A stretch of 64,000 nt of DNA from Phylloscopus collybita (lineage: Eukaryota; Chordata; Aves; Passeriformes; Phylloscopidae): assembly GCA_027886175.1 (NCBI GenBank), contig JAJNNQ010000100.1:3759501-3823500 (forward strand). The letters run 5' to 3'. Below the pieces are notes generated by a model. It had not been told where the DNA came from and did not search any database. It was given only the letters and a program-made list of their open reading frames with translations. The position numbers and the translations under genes were made by a program. This document shows positions 11,675 through 25,309 of this stretch, in pieces; the stretch's first letter is position 1, and every line of letters starts with the position of its first letter.

Positions 11675-14600
11675 AAGACTACTCGGATTTTTTTTGGGGG
11701 GAGCAGTTCACCAGCAGAATCAAATCTGCATTTGGCAGAGAGCCAACTGAAATTATCGAAGCAGAACTTTATAGACAGGAATTTCTTAAACCCCTCAGAC
11801 TTCCACATTGACTCTAATCTTCTCGCAGCAGCAATTTATAGGAAGGTTAAAAATAAAGCATGCAGAACGATGAATTCTGAGGCAGGCTCGTGGTTTTACA
11901 TCCCCCTTTTATGCAAACATGATTTCCAAGGGTGGTGTGAGAAAGGAGCTGATTTGAAGCACCTCAGTTTAAAGAGGAAAGCCAAAGGAGGACAAAAAAA
12001 TGCCATTTCTTTTCTTGTGTGCCCACATGGTTTGCTGTGGACAAGACAAGCTTAAAGTGTTTCAATTTTCCTACAATTCATGAGAGATATCCCCACATCC
12101 ACACTCCCAGACCTCTTAAAAATGCTCATCTTTCAGGATTTAAAAAGTAAGTTTTAATCCTGGCTCTGCCCATAATCTTCTGAATGACCTTGAGCAAATC
12201 ACTTTGCCTCTGTTCTTTCAGGCCGGCTGTAAAGCTGGATTAATTCTCACCCACTCGTGGTGGTGTAAAATAAAGATTGGCAGGAATTCTGAAGCACCAC
12301 AACATGCAAGAGATAAGCAGGACAGACACCAGGCTTTGCATGGACTTTGCAAAGATAAGCTCAGACACAACTGTCTGTGAGGTTTTAAGGGAAAATACCA
12401 GCATTCTCTTTCAAAAAGGTTTGCATTTTTCACTCCGAATGAATCCTGCCTGGAACTCACCCCACTTTGATTAAAATTTAAGACAGAATGTACACCTTTG
12501 ATTTGTGTCAATAGGAGTGAAAAAAACAATTACCTTTTTTTTTTCATATTTTATTTCCTTTCTTTTAAGATGTAAGGGTCCAGACTTCACTGGAAGTAAG
12601 AAAACACGGAAATAGCTCAATTTTGCAAAACTGGCCATGCAAAGTGGGCACCTGCAGCATGGCAGGACACCAACTGGTGCAGGAGGATGGCTCAAACACC
12701 CACTCAGCCATTTTTCTAGCCAGCAACCAATTAATTTATGTTTTGAAACACAGTCACACACTTGTTTTGCAAAATATTCCTATGAAATGCAAAGCTATAT
12801 TACCTAGCGTCCTCAATAAGAATTTTAATTAAACTGTCAGCTTTTTGAAGGCAGAATTATCTAAGGCCTGTTCTTCCTACTGGTCTCATTACAGCTGGAT
12901 TTTGTTTTCATTAGTTTCTTTCTTGTGGTGCCTTTATTCTCTGCTCTCATTACAGAGAAGATTCATAGATCAAAATGACATTTTTGCAGGAAACCCCCAA
13001 TTCAGCCAAGGCCGTGGTTGCTTACAGAAGTTACAAACCTGCTTATCAGGAGCTGATTTTCCCTGCATAAATGAACACAGGAGAATCACAGTGACCCACA
13101 GCAGTGAAATCATTAAATATCAGTTTTTGCCATGGGCAGAGAAAAAACCATTCCAAAGGATTTCAGAGAACCTATCCAAGGGGAATAATGCCCATTCCCA
13201 GACAGGTGTCCACAGGAATTTTCATGACTTTAAGGTGATCACCTTCTGCTCAGATATTGTTTGTTTCTAGCTAAGAAAGCTGCAATAAATAGCCGAAAAG
13301 CAACCCCAAATCCCCTGCAGACGTGAGCTACGGATCATGAACCAAAGAGCTCGATCACATCTCAGCATGCAGGACTGCCAGGACTGGTAACCAAAGAGCT
13401 GTCCTTTCATTAAAGAGCCCTCTGACAGCCAGACTTCATTCTCACTGTTGGGCTCTGTTTTGGTACCTGTTCTCCAGACTCATGGCTGGTTTATCCATGG
13501 CAGGGCACTCCTGAACACACTCAGGGTACAGCTGGGAAGAGTTTACTGAGGGACACGATAACAACATCTGTGAGGTGAAGAGCTTCAATCACCAGGCTTC
13601 ACAACAACTGCATCAAAAGGCCTTGAAACTACCACAGTGACTGAGCAAGACCTCCTCAGTCCCTAAATAAATGCAGCTTTTATTTGAAAGTCCTTTAACC
13701 TGATCTTTTCTGTACAAGCCCTTGGGAATAACTGAACACGGCACTGGGAACCTTGTGTGGCTTCAGATTCTACTTGAAAGTGTTTTAAAATCTCAAGCAG
13801 CAGTGTCTCAAGGGAACAGGGCAGAGCCAGCACCAGAACTGCTCTGCTGGCTGCCCCTGAGCTGAGTTTACTGACAAATGTCCTGACTTCTGCATCATTC
13901 CCTCCCTCCCTTCCTCTCTCCCTGTCCCTTCGTGCCAAGGGTTACTTTCTTCTCACATCTGCTGATACAAGTCCTGGAGTGATTGCCCTCTACCAATAAA
14001 CTTGACTTTTCTTCTCTTGAAACAAAAACTATCTTCTGTTTCAACCAGCTGCTGTCCACTTTTAATAATGGCAAAAAGAAGTAGTGCAATGTAGTTTTAA
14101 AATTATGGTATTAGCCAACATAAAGCTACAGAAGAGATAATAATTCCACATTAAGACACCAAAGTTTAAAGTTTTGGGGGCTGAGAGATACACCAGCTCT
14201 ATAATTAGATATCATTTGGACTGCAAATTCCAGCATTTTTGCAGTGATGTGACTCAGCCACACTTTTCATGTGGACACACCTTATGGGCAGCAATAACTG
14301 GACCAATTCATCCCTGAAAGGTGAAAAGTCAGAGGGATATTTAGTGTGGAAGTCATAATTGCCCAGCTGAGGTGGTTAGTCTTTTTTCCCCTCCTCTGTA
14401 TTTGTATTTTGTAGGAGGTAAGAAAGGAGAGGTCATTTGAAGTTCAGACAGGTCACAAACTCATACAATACTAGAGACCTCAGCATTGCTGAGTCTTGGA
14501 GGAAGGTGGGGGTTTCAAAAGACATCAAACGAGAGGAAGATAAAGCATTATTGACTTGCTTTTTCAGGAAGCAAACGGAGCCCTGCTCTAGTAATTAACT

Positions 14601-15109
14601 GACTGTGGACACCTCCTGTGCTAATTCTTGGCCCCAACCTGATGTGGGGACGGGGCTCAGACAATGGGGGAAAGGCTGAGCTGGGATTTAGGGGGTTCCC
14701 TGCTCTCAGCTGCCCACAGCTCAATACTTTCAATAACTGGCATTTCTAAAGCTCTGCTGTCACCTGGGGTCGATGGCAGCAAAACTGGGGAAGTCACTGG
14801 GAATCTCTGTCTGCCATCAGTGCACGTGGCCTCTTGGAAGCTGCTGAAACCAAGGTCTCTCTTTACAGAAGAGCCATTAATTTCCCATTTAAAGCTTATC
14901 TGTTGCTAAGCTGCTGAAGACAATGACACTTGGTAATGATCATTAATGTCTGCAAAGGTTTCGACCTGAATTTAGTGCATTTTGAGATAAACATTTGAGG
15001 AAGGGGACTATCATTTAACTTTACAGCACACAGGCGTGCCATAATCCCTAAGCAATGGCCTAGGAGATCTCAAAGGTTTGAAAAATGTATTTTTGACATC
15101 CTATGTGCA

Positions 15110-15200
15110 TAACTGCTTTTATGGCGGCCCTCGAGTGCAGGCGTCGTAAACCACACAAATAATTTATGGCCAATAAAGAGCTGTGTGGATCTGAAATGCA
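15110..15200. promoter_or_regulatory. Possible conserved noncoding element
   Basis: In otherwise CpG-poor DNA, this stretch keeps several CpGs (GGCGGCCCTCGAGTG, GGCGTCG). It has two TTTATGGC motifs, a HOX/CDX-type site, about 45 bases apart. Low confidence; no conservation data are available. Confidence 0.2.
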
Positions 15201-18200
15201 GCACAAACTTAACACTGTGTCCAAGCTCGCTTGCCAAAGCACTGAAAGAGTGCTAAAAGTGGTCAAAAAATTTTAAAAAATAAATAATACAGCTGTTTCA
15301 CAAGCATCATAGGAGGGATCCTATATTTTTCAGTTACATGAGCTTGCTTTGAAGCAAAACCCATGTTGTTTTCTCACTTTTGTTGTTTTTTTTTTTTTTC
15401 AGCTGTGTCCTTGGGCTTCAGCAAAAATAGTCTGTGTGTCAGTGAGTTACTACAATGCCCTCATTTTTCTGCATTAATGCAGTTAATGGTGCCTGGCAGT
15501 GTAAAAAGAATAAAAAATGGTGCACGTTCAGGGATTGTTCTTTCCCGTGCAGCATCCAGACCATCTTCACACACATTTCAACCAGGGCCACTTCAGAGCT
15601 CGAGCAGGGCTCTCCTTGAGGCCACTTTCCATAGAAACCATCCCAAATGCCACAGAAAATCACCCAGCAGAGTCCCACCCTCCCTGAGAGAAAGAAACCC
15701 TGCTGTTGTTGCTACCATGCCCTGATAGATGGCTGGAGAGAACACCAACACCAATAAAATATTTAACAGCCTGGATTTCACTTGGCTGGCTATGGGGTGC
15801 AATGAAGCTTTTGACTTGATTAAATATCCCACTTCCAGTGTGGGATGCAGGTTTAGCAGTTTTTAATTCTTCCCCAGAGCACCATGCCAGGTTTTGATGT
15901 AATTAAGTGGGTACATCCAGACTGTTTACTACTGGGATCCCTGATGGGACTATTGTCTGAAAACTTTATGTTCTTCTCACAACTACATAGAGGCTGTCAA
16001 GTTCCTTAATAAATTCCCTTCTAGTGGCTGTTCCAGAAAGAATTTTAAGCAATTTATGATTAAGGAAGCCAAATAGGGGCTTCTCTCTCCTGCTTTTTAA
16101 TTTTTGTTTCTACTTTCTTATTTTATTCTCTGCCATGGGTTAATGGGTCTTAATTACAGGAGTAATTGAGAAAAAGCTGAAACACAGCTAGCTTAATTTG
16201 AGGCATAGAAATGAGCCTATTTTCAATATATTAATCGGTGGAATAATTAAAAAGCGAAGGCGAAAACTTTAGTTCATGACTGACAGAGCTGCAGTGAGAA
16301 AATTAAGTTTGAAACGTTTAAATCTGAACCAGTGTCATCAAAATACCTGTGGCTGTGAAGAAATAATCTAACAGCATATGAAACAGGTCTTTCTCTGGTT
16401 TTTTTTCCCCCTCACAAATTTAATAAGATGGAACAGTTCCTTTATTTACAGGTCTCCATGCTTTAGCAGTCTGCTATCCCCCTGTCACGTCTCGTTAGGA
16501 TGCAAGCAAAAAAATTAAATGGGAAAGGGGTTTCAAATAAATATTTCATTAAGGAGAGCACAGCAGTAGTCGAGGGAGGAAGTCTGCACACAGAGCAGGT
16601 CCTGCATTTGGAAATTAAAGGAAGTTACTGCCCACATTTTTGCTGTTCAGTGACACAGCTGACCCAGGCAGGTGACATTAAGTGAATTTGTCTGTTCCCA
16701 GACCTTTCTTCCTCAGCATCCACGAGGAAACACAGCAACCACGGAATAAATGGCACTTCAATTGCAGGTGATGAATTCACAGCCAAAGAGAGGGAAGCAG
16801 AGCAGAATACAACAAACACTTCCAATAAGCAGTAACAAAACATGCACGAGAGAATCACAGCACTGAGCCTTCTTCCTTCCTTTGTGTCACACAAATAATT
16901 GCACACTGTGAATGGTATTTCCAGGGAGCTTCAGCAATTCCAGAGACACAAGGGCCTCAAATTTCCATGTCCTGATCCCAGCCAGAATATCATGAATGCA
17001 CCAGAATCAGCAGCTCTTCCTACAACCCATCTGTAACGTAGACATTGGCTTATTGAGTATTTTGAAGATAAAAAGTTCAATTCCATTAATTTTAAAAAGA
17101 TCATATAATTCATTGTTATTCTGCTACTTAATCTTTGAAGTGTTTTCTTGTCCTGAAGGAACATTATACAATGTATTACACTTCATATTTTCTTCCAACT
17201 TCCATTCTAATCTTTGTTAATCCATCCAAACTCAAACTGCTGATAAAGCTTCTACTTTGAAGGGAACATCAAATAGTACAGCAATTAGTATGTAAAACAA
17301 GATTATTTCAGTGGATCAGCCTCCAGTTCCTATCCCATAAATCACTCCCAACCAGAGCATATTGATCCACACACATCAAAGGTGATGTAAAAATTCCATA
17401 GGCAGGAAGGAGATCACTGGGTTACCCATGGAAATCCCTGAGCCCTGAGGACACATCCTGCTAACCATGGCCTCATCAGGGACATTGCCCTCTGGAAAGC
17501 TGGAAAGTGAAAATCCTGCACTGTGACTGCAGGGAAACCCCAAAATCCATCAGCCCCAATCTCTGACCCCTGGGAAAAGGAAGGGCAGGACCACTGCCCA
17601 TCCTCAGCACTGCCCATCCTCAGGGATTTACACACTCAGTTGCAAGGGCACAGACACAGACACACACCAAGACTCACAAAATCAGTGCCTTCCCAAAAAT
17701 CCTTTTCATTTCTGATTTTGTGTGCTGTAAATCGAGGTTGTGGCCCTCACTAATTTTTCTCCATCCTTCAGAGATTGCAGCAGCCACCAGTACAGTATTT
17801 GCAGAAAGCCATCTGGAGCATCAGAGAAATCTCCTGAAGATGCTTCTCCCTTCTGATAAAGCTGTATTTGCTATCATAATTAATGAAATACAAATCTGCA
17901 CAGTAGATGCTCTTGTGTTCCAGTCTGTGGGTAATTTCTTTGGGGTCAATAATCAATAAAAGCTTAAATGAAAACAATGAACTCCACTTTAGCAGCATTT
18001 AGATCTCTAAGCAATAGCAGGGCAGCACTTTCATAGGCGCTAATTTAAAATTCAGAAAATATTCCTCTTTAATTTAAACTTCAGAAAATATCTCTTCTTT
18101 CCCCACATCCCAGTGCTGCTGGATGCCAGGCTGCTCCTAACTAACCTCTGCTCCCTGTGAAACACAGAGCCCAGGGCTCAAGGGGAAAAGTGTTCTGGAA

Positions 18201-21051
18201 ACTGGGGGCAAGCCCCAGGCACCTGCTGCTCTGAGCTGCTGGAGGAGCTCCTGAGATGGGGACAAAGTGGCTCTTCACGACTCTTGCAGGCTGGCACACC
18301 CCAGCACTTCTCATCTCTGAGATGCATTTTATTAGTACACAAACCAGGATGGCAGGGAGAACAAATCTACTAATTCAGAAAGATGGAAAGGTTTGGTCAT
18401 AATCACCTCAGCACCCACTGGGCCCTGGCTGATGGCTCCACACCTCCAGTGCTGCTCAAGCTCAGCAGCTCGCCCAGGCTTCCTCCTCTGGAGCTAAGGG
18501 AAAGCTCTGCCCACTGTCCAGCAGCCCTGACTGCATCCTGTCCATGATAATTATGGATTTGATAAGAATTTCCTGCCCTGATCTGCAGGTGTAAGGGAAT
18601 AAAGGCTGGCTGGTTTGCTTGGAGAACACTGAGTGAGACAGCAGGACCTTCCTACAGTCAGTGGGGAGAGAGGAACACATTTAGTGACCTTCTGGAAGAA
18701 CCTCTTTCCTACCACTGACTGTAGAAACAAACCCGGAGAGATCAGCTGAATATATTTCCCACTCACCAGGAACAGCTCCTCTGCAAACATCATTTTAAAA
18801 GGTTAGATTAACTGGCTGACAGAGCATTGATTTAATGTTTTGGGTTGTTGTTTTCTTTTTTTATTCCACACTTGTAGAAATGTTAAGAAACAAAACAAAC
18901 AGGGTGTAGGAAATGCACAGAAACAATGGAAATGACAAAAATAAGCATCACCTTTTCCTCACGGTGATTCACTCCCGCAGAACTGTGGGAATAATGTGGA
19001 GACACCGTGGTGGTAATTGAGCTTTTAGAGGCCTTTAGAGTTGGTGACAGATTAATAGGTTGCTATCATAAATTCTGACATCCTTGCAATTTCTGTATTC
19101 CTGGATTTACACACAAACTGAACACTGTAAACACTTCAGTGCCTCAGCTGCAGCATTACACATCTGTTAAGGCCACTGGTAACTTTAGGAAATAACACCA
19201 TGTCACAAAGCAAGTCAGCGTTCAGCAATTAAACTGAGTCCAGGCACCACAACGATTCCAACAGATAATTTTCCAAAGTAATTGCTCCAAGGAAACTCTG
19301 GCAACAATAAAAATCAGGTCTGTTGAAGACAAGAGTGTAAAAGCAGTACTTTCATTGCCAGCAGTATAAACACAAGAGATTTTAAAGGAGTTTGTTTCCT
19401 GATTATTAAGTTCCATGCTGTGTAAAGCAATTATTACAGCTCTCAATTTCCCAATCTTTGTGTTTATTAAAACTAATGAACGCTTTTAGCATACAGGAGA
19501 CTAAATAAATTTGCATAGGATTAGAACAGGCAGCCTATACTCATCCCTGTAGGATTAAACAGCAACTGTAAAAGAAACATTTACCCAGTAAATAAGCAAG
19601 CTGAAAACTGAACTCCTCCTCCTATAACTCAGTCCATGCCTGGAGCTGCATTGGAGCGGGCTGCAAAAAAAACTCTGAGCACAGCGAGATTGGTTCTCCA
19701 GGGCAGTGCCAAGGTCACTCAGGGACAATCCAACACTTGCCATGTGCTCCAGGTACCAGAAATCAGGCCTTGGCTTCAATAAAACACCTGCAGTTATTTC
19801 CCCGAGCACTGCCCAGCTCAGACTCCTGCTCTGTAATGAGCTATTCATCCACTCCTTTATGATGGAGAAGGTGAAAAAGAGAGAGCAATGCAAAGTGGAA
19901 AGCTCCCCTGGGGTTCTGTACTGTTCACAGCCCGAGGCACAGCCCCAGGGAGTTCAGCCCCACAGCAGAGGAAGAGTTATGTCCTTCCCCAAAGAATCAC
20001 AGATGTTTGGTTGAGTTTCTCATCAGCTTCAGTGATATTTCCCCCAAATTTGAATCCTGCAGCTTCCTCTTCCTGGTGTCCTCTGTTCCTCCTTGCTCTC
20101 TGTTCCAGGGTATTTAAAAATCCAATTTTTGCTGCAAGCTGGGGAACAGGGGGACAACTCAGTCTTACACCCAGCCTTCTTCTTCCTGTTTCTGCAGGCT
20201 GGAAGGGAATTTAATTTAGTACTTAGATGCCCAAATTCACACAAGTGTAAAAATCTGTCTCGACAATGAAGGAGAAAAACTACAAACATCACTTTGAAAT
20301 AACTGTTACAAGGGAGGATTTGCTACTACACTGAATGGTTTGTGCTACAAGCATAAAAGTTTCATGCAGGAGAAAGTAGCTTAATATCCTGCCCTGTAAA
20401 ATTCTGTCCGTCTTCTATTAGAGCCAGATATAATTAAAAGTATCTGCTTAAATCTTTAGCCTCATTTTCCTCTAATGTGCCATCTAAGCCTGAACAAGAA
20501 TTAATATCAAGGAGCTGAATGAGCTGGTAAATGCTAATAGAGGATTTATCTAGGAATTGAATCACCAATGAAGACTTTTCCAAGTAAAGAAAATACAAAA
20601 TAAGGGGAAAAGGAAAGGGATATTTGTGAAGAGGTGGTGGGGAAACAACTCTGGCTAACATTTACCTTTTCTTTTTCATACTAAAAGAGAAATTAGGGGT
20701 TCTTTGCTCTTTCTCATGATACCAACATAAATAGGGGGGGAAAGAGTGGCTGGCAGGCTCTGTGGGAGCAATCTCTGATAATGACAGGGGTTCTGTGGTA
20801 ACAAGGGTGAAGTACACTGACTTATAAATTCATGCACAATATTCCACTTCTATTTACTATCAACCCTGTAACAGCAAAATTGAGTATCAGACAATAAAGC
20901 AAAAAAATTCAATGTTCATATGAATATTGGCATCTTTCAAGGTTCTATTTAGGACCCATGGCTGAAAATAAATAAAGATTACAATCAGTTTAAGTATGCC
21001 TTGAGATATTAGGGACATTTCTTAAAATCTCCAAGAGCTTTGGTTTTCCTT

Positions 21052-21150
21052 AAAAAAAAAAAAAAAAAAACTTGATAAAACATTAGAAATAGTCCCAGAC
21101 CACTGTCAGTTATAAATATTCCTAAACCTGGTAAAAAAAAAAAAAAAAAA
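21052..21150. repeat. Two poly(A) tracts
   Basis: About 19 A at 21052-21070 and 18 A at 21133-21150, separated by 62 bases. No source element was recognised between them. Confidence 0.85.
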
Positions 21151-24100
21151 GACATAGAAACCAGAGTTTTATGATAAAAGTTCTGATTTTACAACACCCT
21201 AAATAAAAATCCTCAGGTTCCTAATTATTTCAGAGAACTGCTGGAGAGAAAGAGATTAATGACTTGAAACAAGTATTCCCATGATCTGATTTCAGAGGCA
21301 GACACCTCTGCTGCTCAGTACATTGTGGCATTGCCTGGAGAACAACTCACTGCAGGCAAATTAAACAAGAAAAACCTCAGAGAGCTGAGGAATCAGGAAG
21401 GAAATCCTGAACCCAGGTAGTACTAAAGGAAACTGTGCAGTTGTCAGCACAGAGCTGATCCTGTAGGCTCTCAGCACAAGCCTCCTGTGCTTAAAGCCAG
21501 GTAATTCTACAAAACAATGTTGCATTTCTCTAAAATGAAGATTAAAGCTAAACACTGGCTGCAGCTCTGTTGTCTCATTTTAAACACCCAGCTTGGGGAG
21601 CTGGAACAAAACCACCCTCAGCACTGCCTGTTTGGAGGGGCTGGATGATTGAAGAGCAGTGCAAAAAGCTGGAAAGATCCTGCTTTTTCCTCAGTAACTA
21701 CAGCAAGTTTGCTTTTCCCAGTATCTTATGAGATTTATGAACTCTTCAAAATGGGATACTCGCTCATTTAGAGTAATTTTATAAACTCTGTTTTCCAAGC
21801 TATTACAAAATGTGCTCAGAGCTTGCAGCACAGCTTCTCACTCTCCTCTCCCACCACAAGCACTCTGGTGAAAGGAAAACAGAGGAAGAGACCTTTTATT
21901 TCCTCTTATCAGCCTGAAAAGGGCCGGTTTTCAGTTGATAACACAGATATTTTTAATATTTTCTAGCAGGTATTTTTTAAAAATCCTTAGTTTGACAACT
22001 CAAAAAGAGAAATTTGTGTATAAACCCTGTTATTACAAGAATAAGCCACCTTTAGGATGGGTAGGGAGTGATGTTTCCTGACAAATCTCCCTTGGATGAA
22101 CACTTTGCAGGCACAAGCAGATTTATTGGAAATCATTGGCTCCATCTTGTTTCTTTTGAAGTGAACTGAAGCTCTGCTATTCTCTTGAATAATAGCACAG
22201 TCAGTTTCTCAGCTCAGACTCTTGTCCTAAATACATTTGTGTGGCACTCTGCATGCAAGAGCAAACACAGAAGAGAAACAAAACAAACCCCAAGCCACGG
22301 GACTGCCTTCATTTCCATCATAAATCAGTTTGTCTTTGCTATAGTGGAATTATTGAGCAGAGAAACCAGGGCATGCACTTTATTTTTACCTAACATTTGA
22401 ACAGATTAAAGAGGAAAAAAAAGAAAGAGGATCAGATTGACTTGGATCAAATTGACTTTCCATCTTTTATTAGCTTCTCCTTTTGCTCGGAGACAAAATT
22501 CACAATTACTGAAGTGCAATTAGGCTCTTTCAATCTCCAGTTTTCTAATAATAGCATTCAGTTTTCAGTAATAAACGTTTTCAAGAATAAACATCCAGGG
22601 TGGCAAGGCAGAAGGCAAGGCAATCCCGGGGAAGAGGGGCTGGAATTTGGGATGAGGGACCAATGCAGCCCTGTGCAGGCTCAAACCCTCAGGCTGAGCT
22701 GAAATGGGGCTCCTGAACCCATGGAGAAGGTCCCAGGTGAGGCCAGACATCAGGTCCTGAGAGACAGAGATGTCCTTTCATTTTCCAAGCAGCAGCTGAA
22801 GCAGATAGTAAGTTTTCCCTGGGGAAAAAAAAAATAAAATAGTAGTAGAAGGTTTCAAAAGAAATGTCTTACTTGACAAAGCCTTACAAGCTGCACCACA
22901 GAGGTCTCTGGGGATGAACAACGCTGGTAGCTGGGTTTTATGGCCAAGCAGGAGAGCTCTGATCTTGCAGGAGTCCTACCCAAGGCCAATCTGAGAGTGC
23001 TGTCAAAATGGAAAGAACAGAAGCATTTCTTTATAGGGTTTTTTAAAAGGAATTGATCCTGAGAAATGCTGACCATTTTCTGGCAGGTTGGAGCCTTCGT
23101 CTTCCATCACCACTCTCCCCCTGTGCTAACACCTCTATCTCAGGCTTCTTGAAATTCCTGAATCAGAAACTGAGCTGGTCCATAAGGCTTTCACTGAACA
23201 GAAAGACTAACTAGATTCATTTTAGCACAATTTTAGAGCTTATGTAAACCAAATCTGCATCAGAATGTGAAGGAGTTTATTACAGAATCATGTATCAAAC
23301 ACAGAGGGCTTTAAGATCATTATCAAACATATAGAAGGAAAACTTAATTTTCTAGCTCTCCTTTGTTAAAAAAAAAAAAGTCTGTCCACCTCTTTTTATG
23401 AAGCATGGCTAAAAACGTTTTATTTTAGTTTTCAAATGGAAAAAGTTGCACTTGTCTAATGGATCCCTATTTAAAACTGCAGAATTGCTATAAAGAGTAG
23501 TGCATATAGGAATAGCAGCATGATTTTTGGTGGAAGTTCTTACCTACTCCTCTGTCTCCAGAGACTTTATTCTGGGAATCTGACACTGACAGAGGCTCTT
23601 TTGGCAGCCCCTTTCCTGGGGACATGAAGGAGGACTGACCAGGCAACTTTGAAGGCTTTTCTTTTAGCTGAAAATCAAGTTCTAAAGGTGGGAGGGGATT
23701 TTCTGAAGCTCAATTCATTGCCAGTGGTTTCTAAAAAGTCTTTTCTATTTATTTTAATGCTTCGAGTCACATTTTCCCTCCCTTAAGGGTGTAATAGTTG
23801 ATCTTATGACCCTCAGTTCCCTAGGACTATACTACTTTGTTTTTGTTTTTATTTCTTTTGTCCCCTTTCTCGGGAATCTCTAAACATATTGTTCTAAAAC
23901 TCATCATTAGGCAGCGCTCCCTTTTTTGTCTCTTCACTGACAAAGAGAGCTTGACTCTCTCCTCAATTCTTATTTCAAAGGCTGAGAATTCCCTGTGCTT
24001 TTAAGGACAATTGCTGCTCAATTCTAATCAGCGTGGTGACCTACGTGTTCTGCTGGTTTCATGTCTAAAGGAGGCAAAGCCTTAATGTCCAAAGGAGTCT

Positions 24101-24604
24101 TGCCTTTGTAAGCCTGAGCTGGGAGCAGGATGGAGATGTTTAACTTCATTCAGGAAAGGTCCTGACACACTTGAAAGGACTTTGGGCCCATGACGAGTTT
24201 GTTTTTATGCCACAGGGCCTAAAGAACAGGCTATGCTCAGGTCTGGGACCACAAAATTGCACAACCAAATTTGTGCTGTTTCCTGCAGCTGTTTCAGAGC
24301 AAAAAAAAACCAGTAGCAGGGCTGGCCTGGGCTTCCTGGGGCTGGGATCCCTGTCCCTGAAAGTATCAGCAGCTCTGCAGGAGCCACAGCCTCCTCAGGA
24401 CACGGGGAAGCTGCCCAGGAAATCGGATTTGTTCCCCGGTGTGCACCAAGCCAACAATGACACACTTGAGGCGCACATGAATAATTCATTTCAGAGTTGT
24501 GCAAGCCTGGGTGCTCAGTGGCTTTCCACAAAGCCAGCACACCCCAGCGGGAAATGTGGGAGCCACGGGGGAGAAAGATACAGTGGCCAGTGTAAAGTCG
24601 TAAA

Positions 24605-24830
24605 CTGAGACAGGGGAGATTCAGATTATTTGAGAGTAATTTATTCATTGGCTGGGAAGTCAGGCACTGGAACACGCTGCCCAGGGAGGTGGTGGAATCA
24701 TCATCCCTGGAGATGCTCAAGTGTCTGCATCTGGCATTTGTTGCTGCGGTTTAGGGGTTACAGCGGCAGCGCTGAGTGTACACTTGGACTGGATGATCCT
24801 AAAGGTCTCTTCCAATCTTGATGATTCACG
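24605..24830 (+). mobile_element. CR1 LINE, 3'-end fragment upstream of MLYCD
   Basis: CTGCCCAGGGAGGTGGTGGA, CATCCCTGGAGATGCTCAAG and GGATGATCCTAAAGGTCTCT are CR1 3' blocks on the + strand. The 3' end abuts the end of an oppositely oriented CR1 at about 24831. Confidence 0.88.
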
Positions 24831-25042
24831 GAATCACAAAATCAATTAGGTTGGAAAAGACTCTTGAGATCATAAAGTTCAACTTGTGACGGACACCAAC
24901 TCCTCGACAGCCGGCGGCACCAAGAGCCACCTCCAGGGAGGTGACTCCAGCGCCTCCCTGGCCAGCCCAATGTCTAACCACAATCAGGAAATTCCTCCTG
25001 CCTTCCGACCCGACCCTGCCCTGGCGCAGCCTGGCACTGTGT
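24831..25042 (-). mobile_element. CR1 LINE fragment next to the MLYCD promoter
   Basis: The + strand reads CACGGAATCACAAAATCAAT, TTAGGTTGGAAAAGACTCTT and CCCAATGTCTAACCAC, the complement of a CR1 3' end. Its tail meets the tail of the preceding CR1. Its inner part retains many CpGs and grades into the CpG island, ending about 260 bases before the MLYCD ATG. Confidence 0.85.
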
Positions 25043-25153
25043 TCCGATGCGGCTCTATGGTTCCAAAGTGCAGCCGGGTGAATTCCGAGGGCAGGGCGGT
25101 GCCGGCGGATCTGCGGCAGGGGCAGCCGGTGACCTCTGAGCGCCACACTCAAC

Positions 25154-25309
25154 ATGGCAGCCGGCACACCCCTCACACACCCCCAGCCCCGCCCCGCTTT
25201 CCTCACTTCCCATTTGCGGAGTGTGCTGTCAGTCTTCGGCCGCGGCCAATCAGCGCGCGCGGAGCGGCGCGGCGGGCGGTGCCGCGGCCTGCGGCGGTGT
25301 GCGGGATGA
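25154..25309 (+). other. Possible upstream ORF whose stop overlaps the MLYCD start codon
   Basis: An ATG in good context (AACATGG) at 25154 opens a 51-codon frame, offset from MLYCD. It ends at TGA 25307-25309, which overlaps the MLYCD ATG as ATGA. It matters only if transcription starts upstream of 25154. The bases around the ATG (CAACATGGCAGC) also resemble a YY1 site, a common promoter element, so the ATG may be regulatory DNA instead. Confidence 0.3.
25180..25305 (+). promoter_or_regulatory. Probable MLYCD proximal promoter (GC box, ETS-like site, CCAAT box)
   Basis: Visible sites are a GC box CCCCGCCCC at 25187-25195, an ETS/GABP-like CACTTCC at 25204-25210 (GGAAGTG on the other strand), and an NF-Y-type CCAATCA at 25246-25252. 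No TATA box is seen. The CCAAT box lies about 60 bases upstream of the MLYCD ATG, so transcription may start very near the ATG with a short 5' leader. ETS/NRF-2 plus CCAAT is common for mitochondrial enzyme genes. The transcription start itself is not shown by the sequence. Confidence 0.55.

Larger units (their letters stand above)
9673..24604. other. Gene-free stretch of about 15 kb
   Basis: Largely unique AT-rich DNA with a few homopolymer runs. No CR1, LTR or exon was recognised. In human HSBP1 precedes MLYCD; none of its coiled-coil coding sequence was seen here, though small exons could be missed. Confidence 0.5.
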
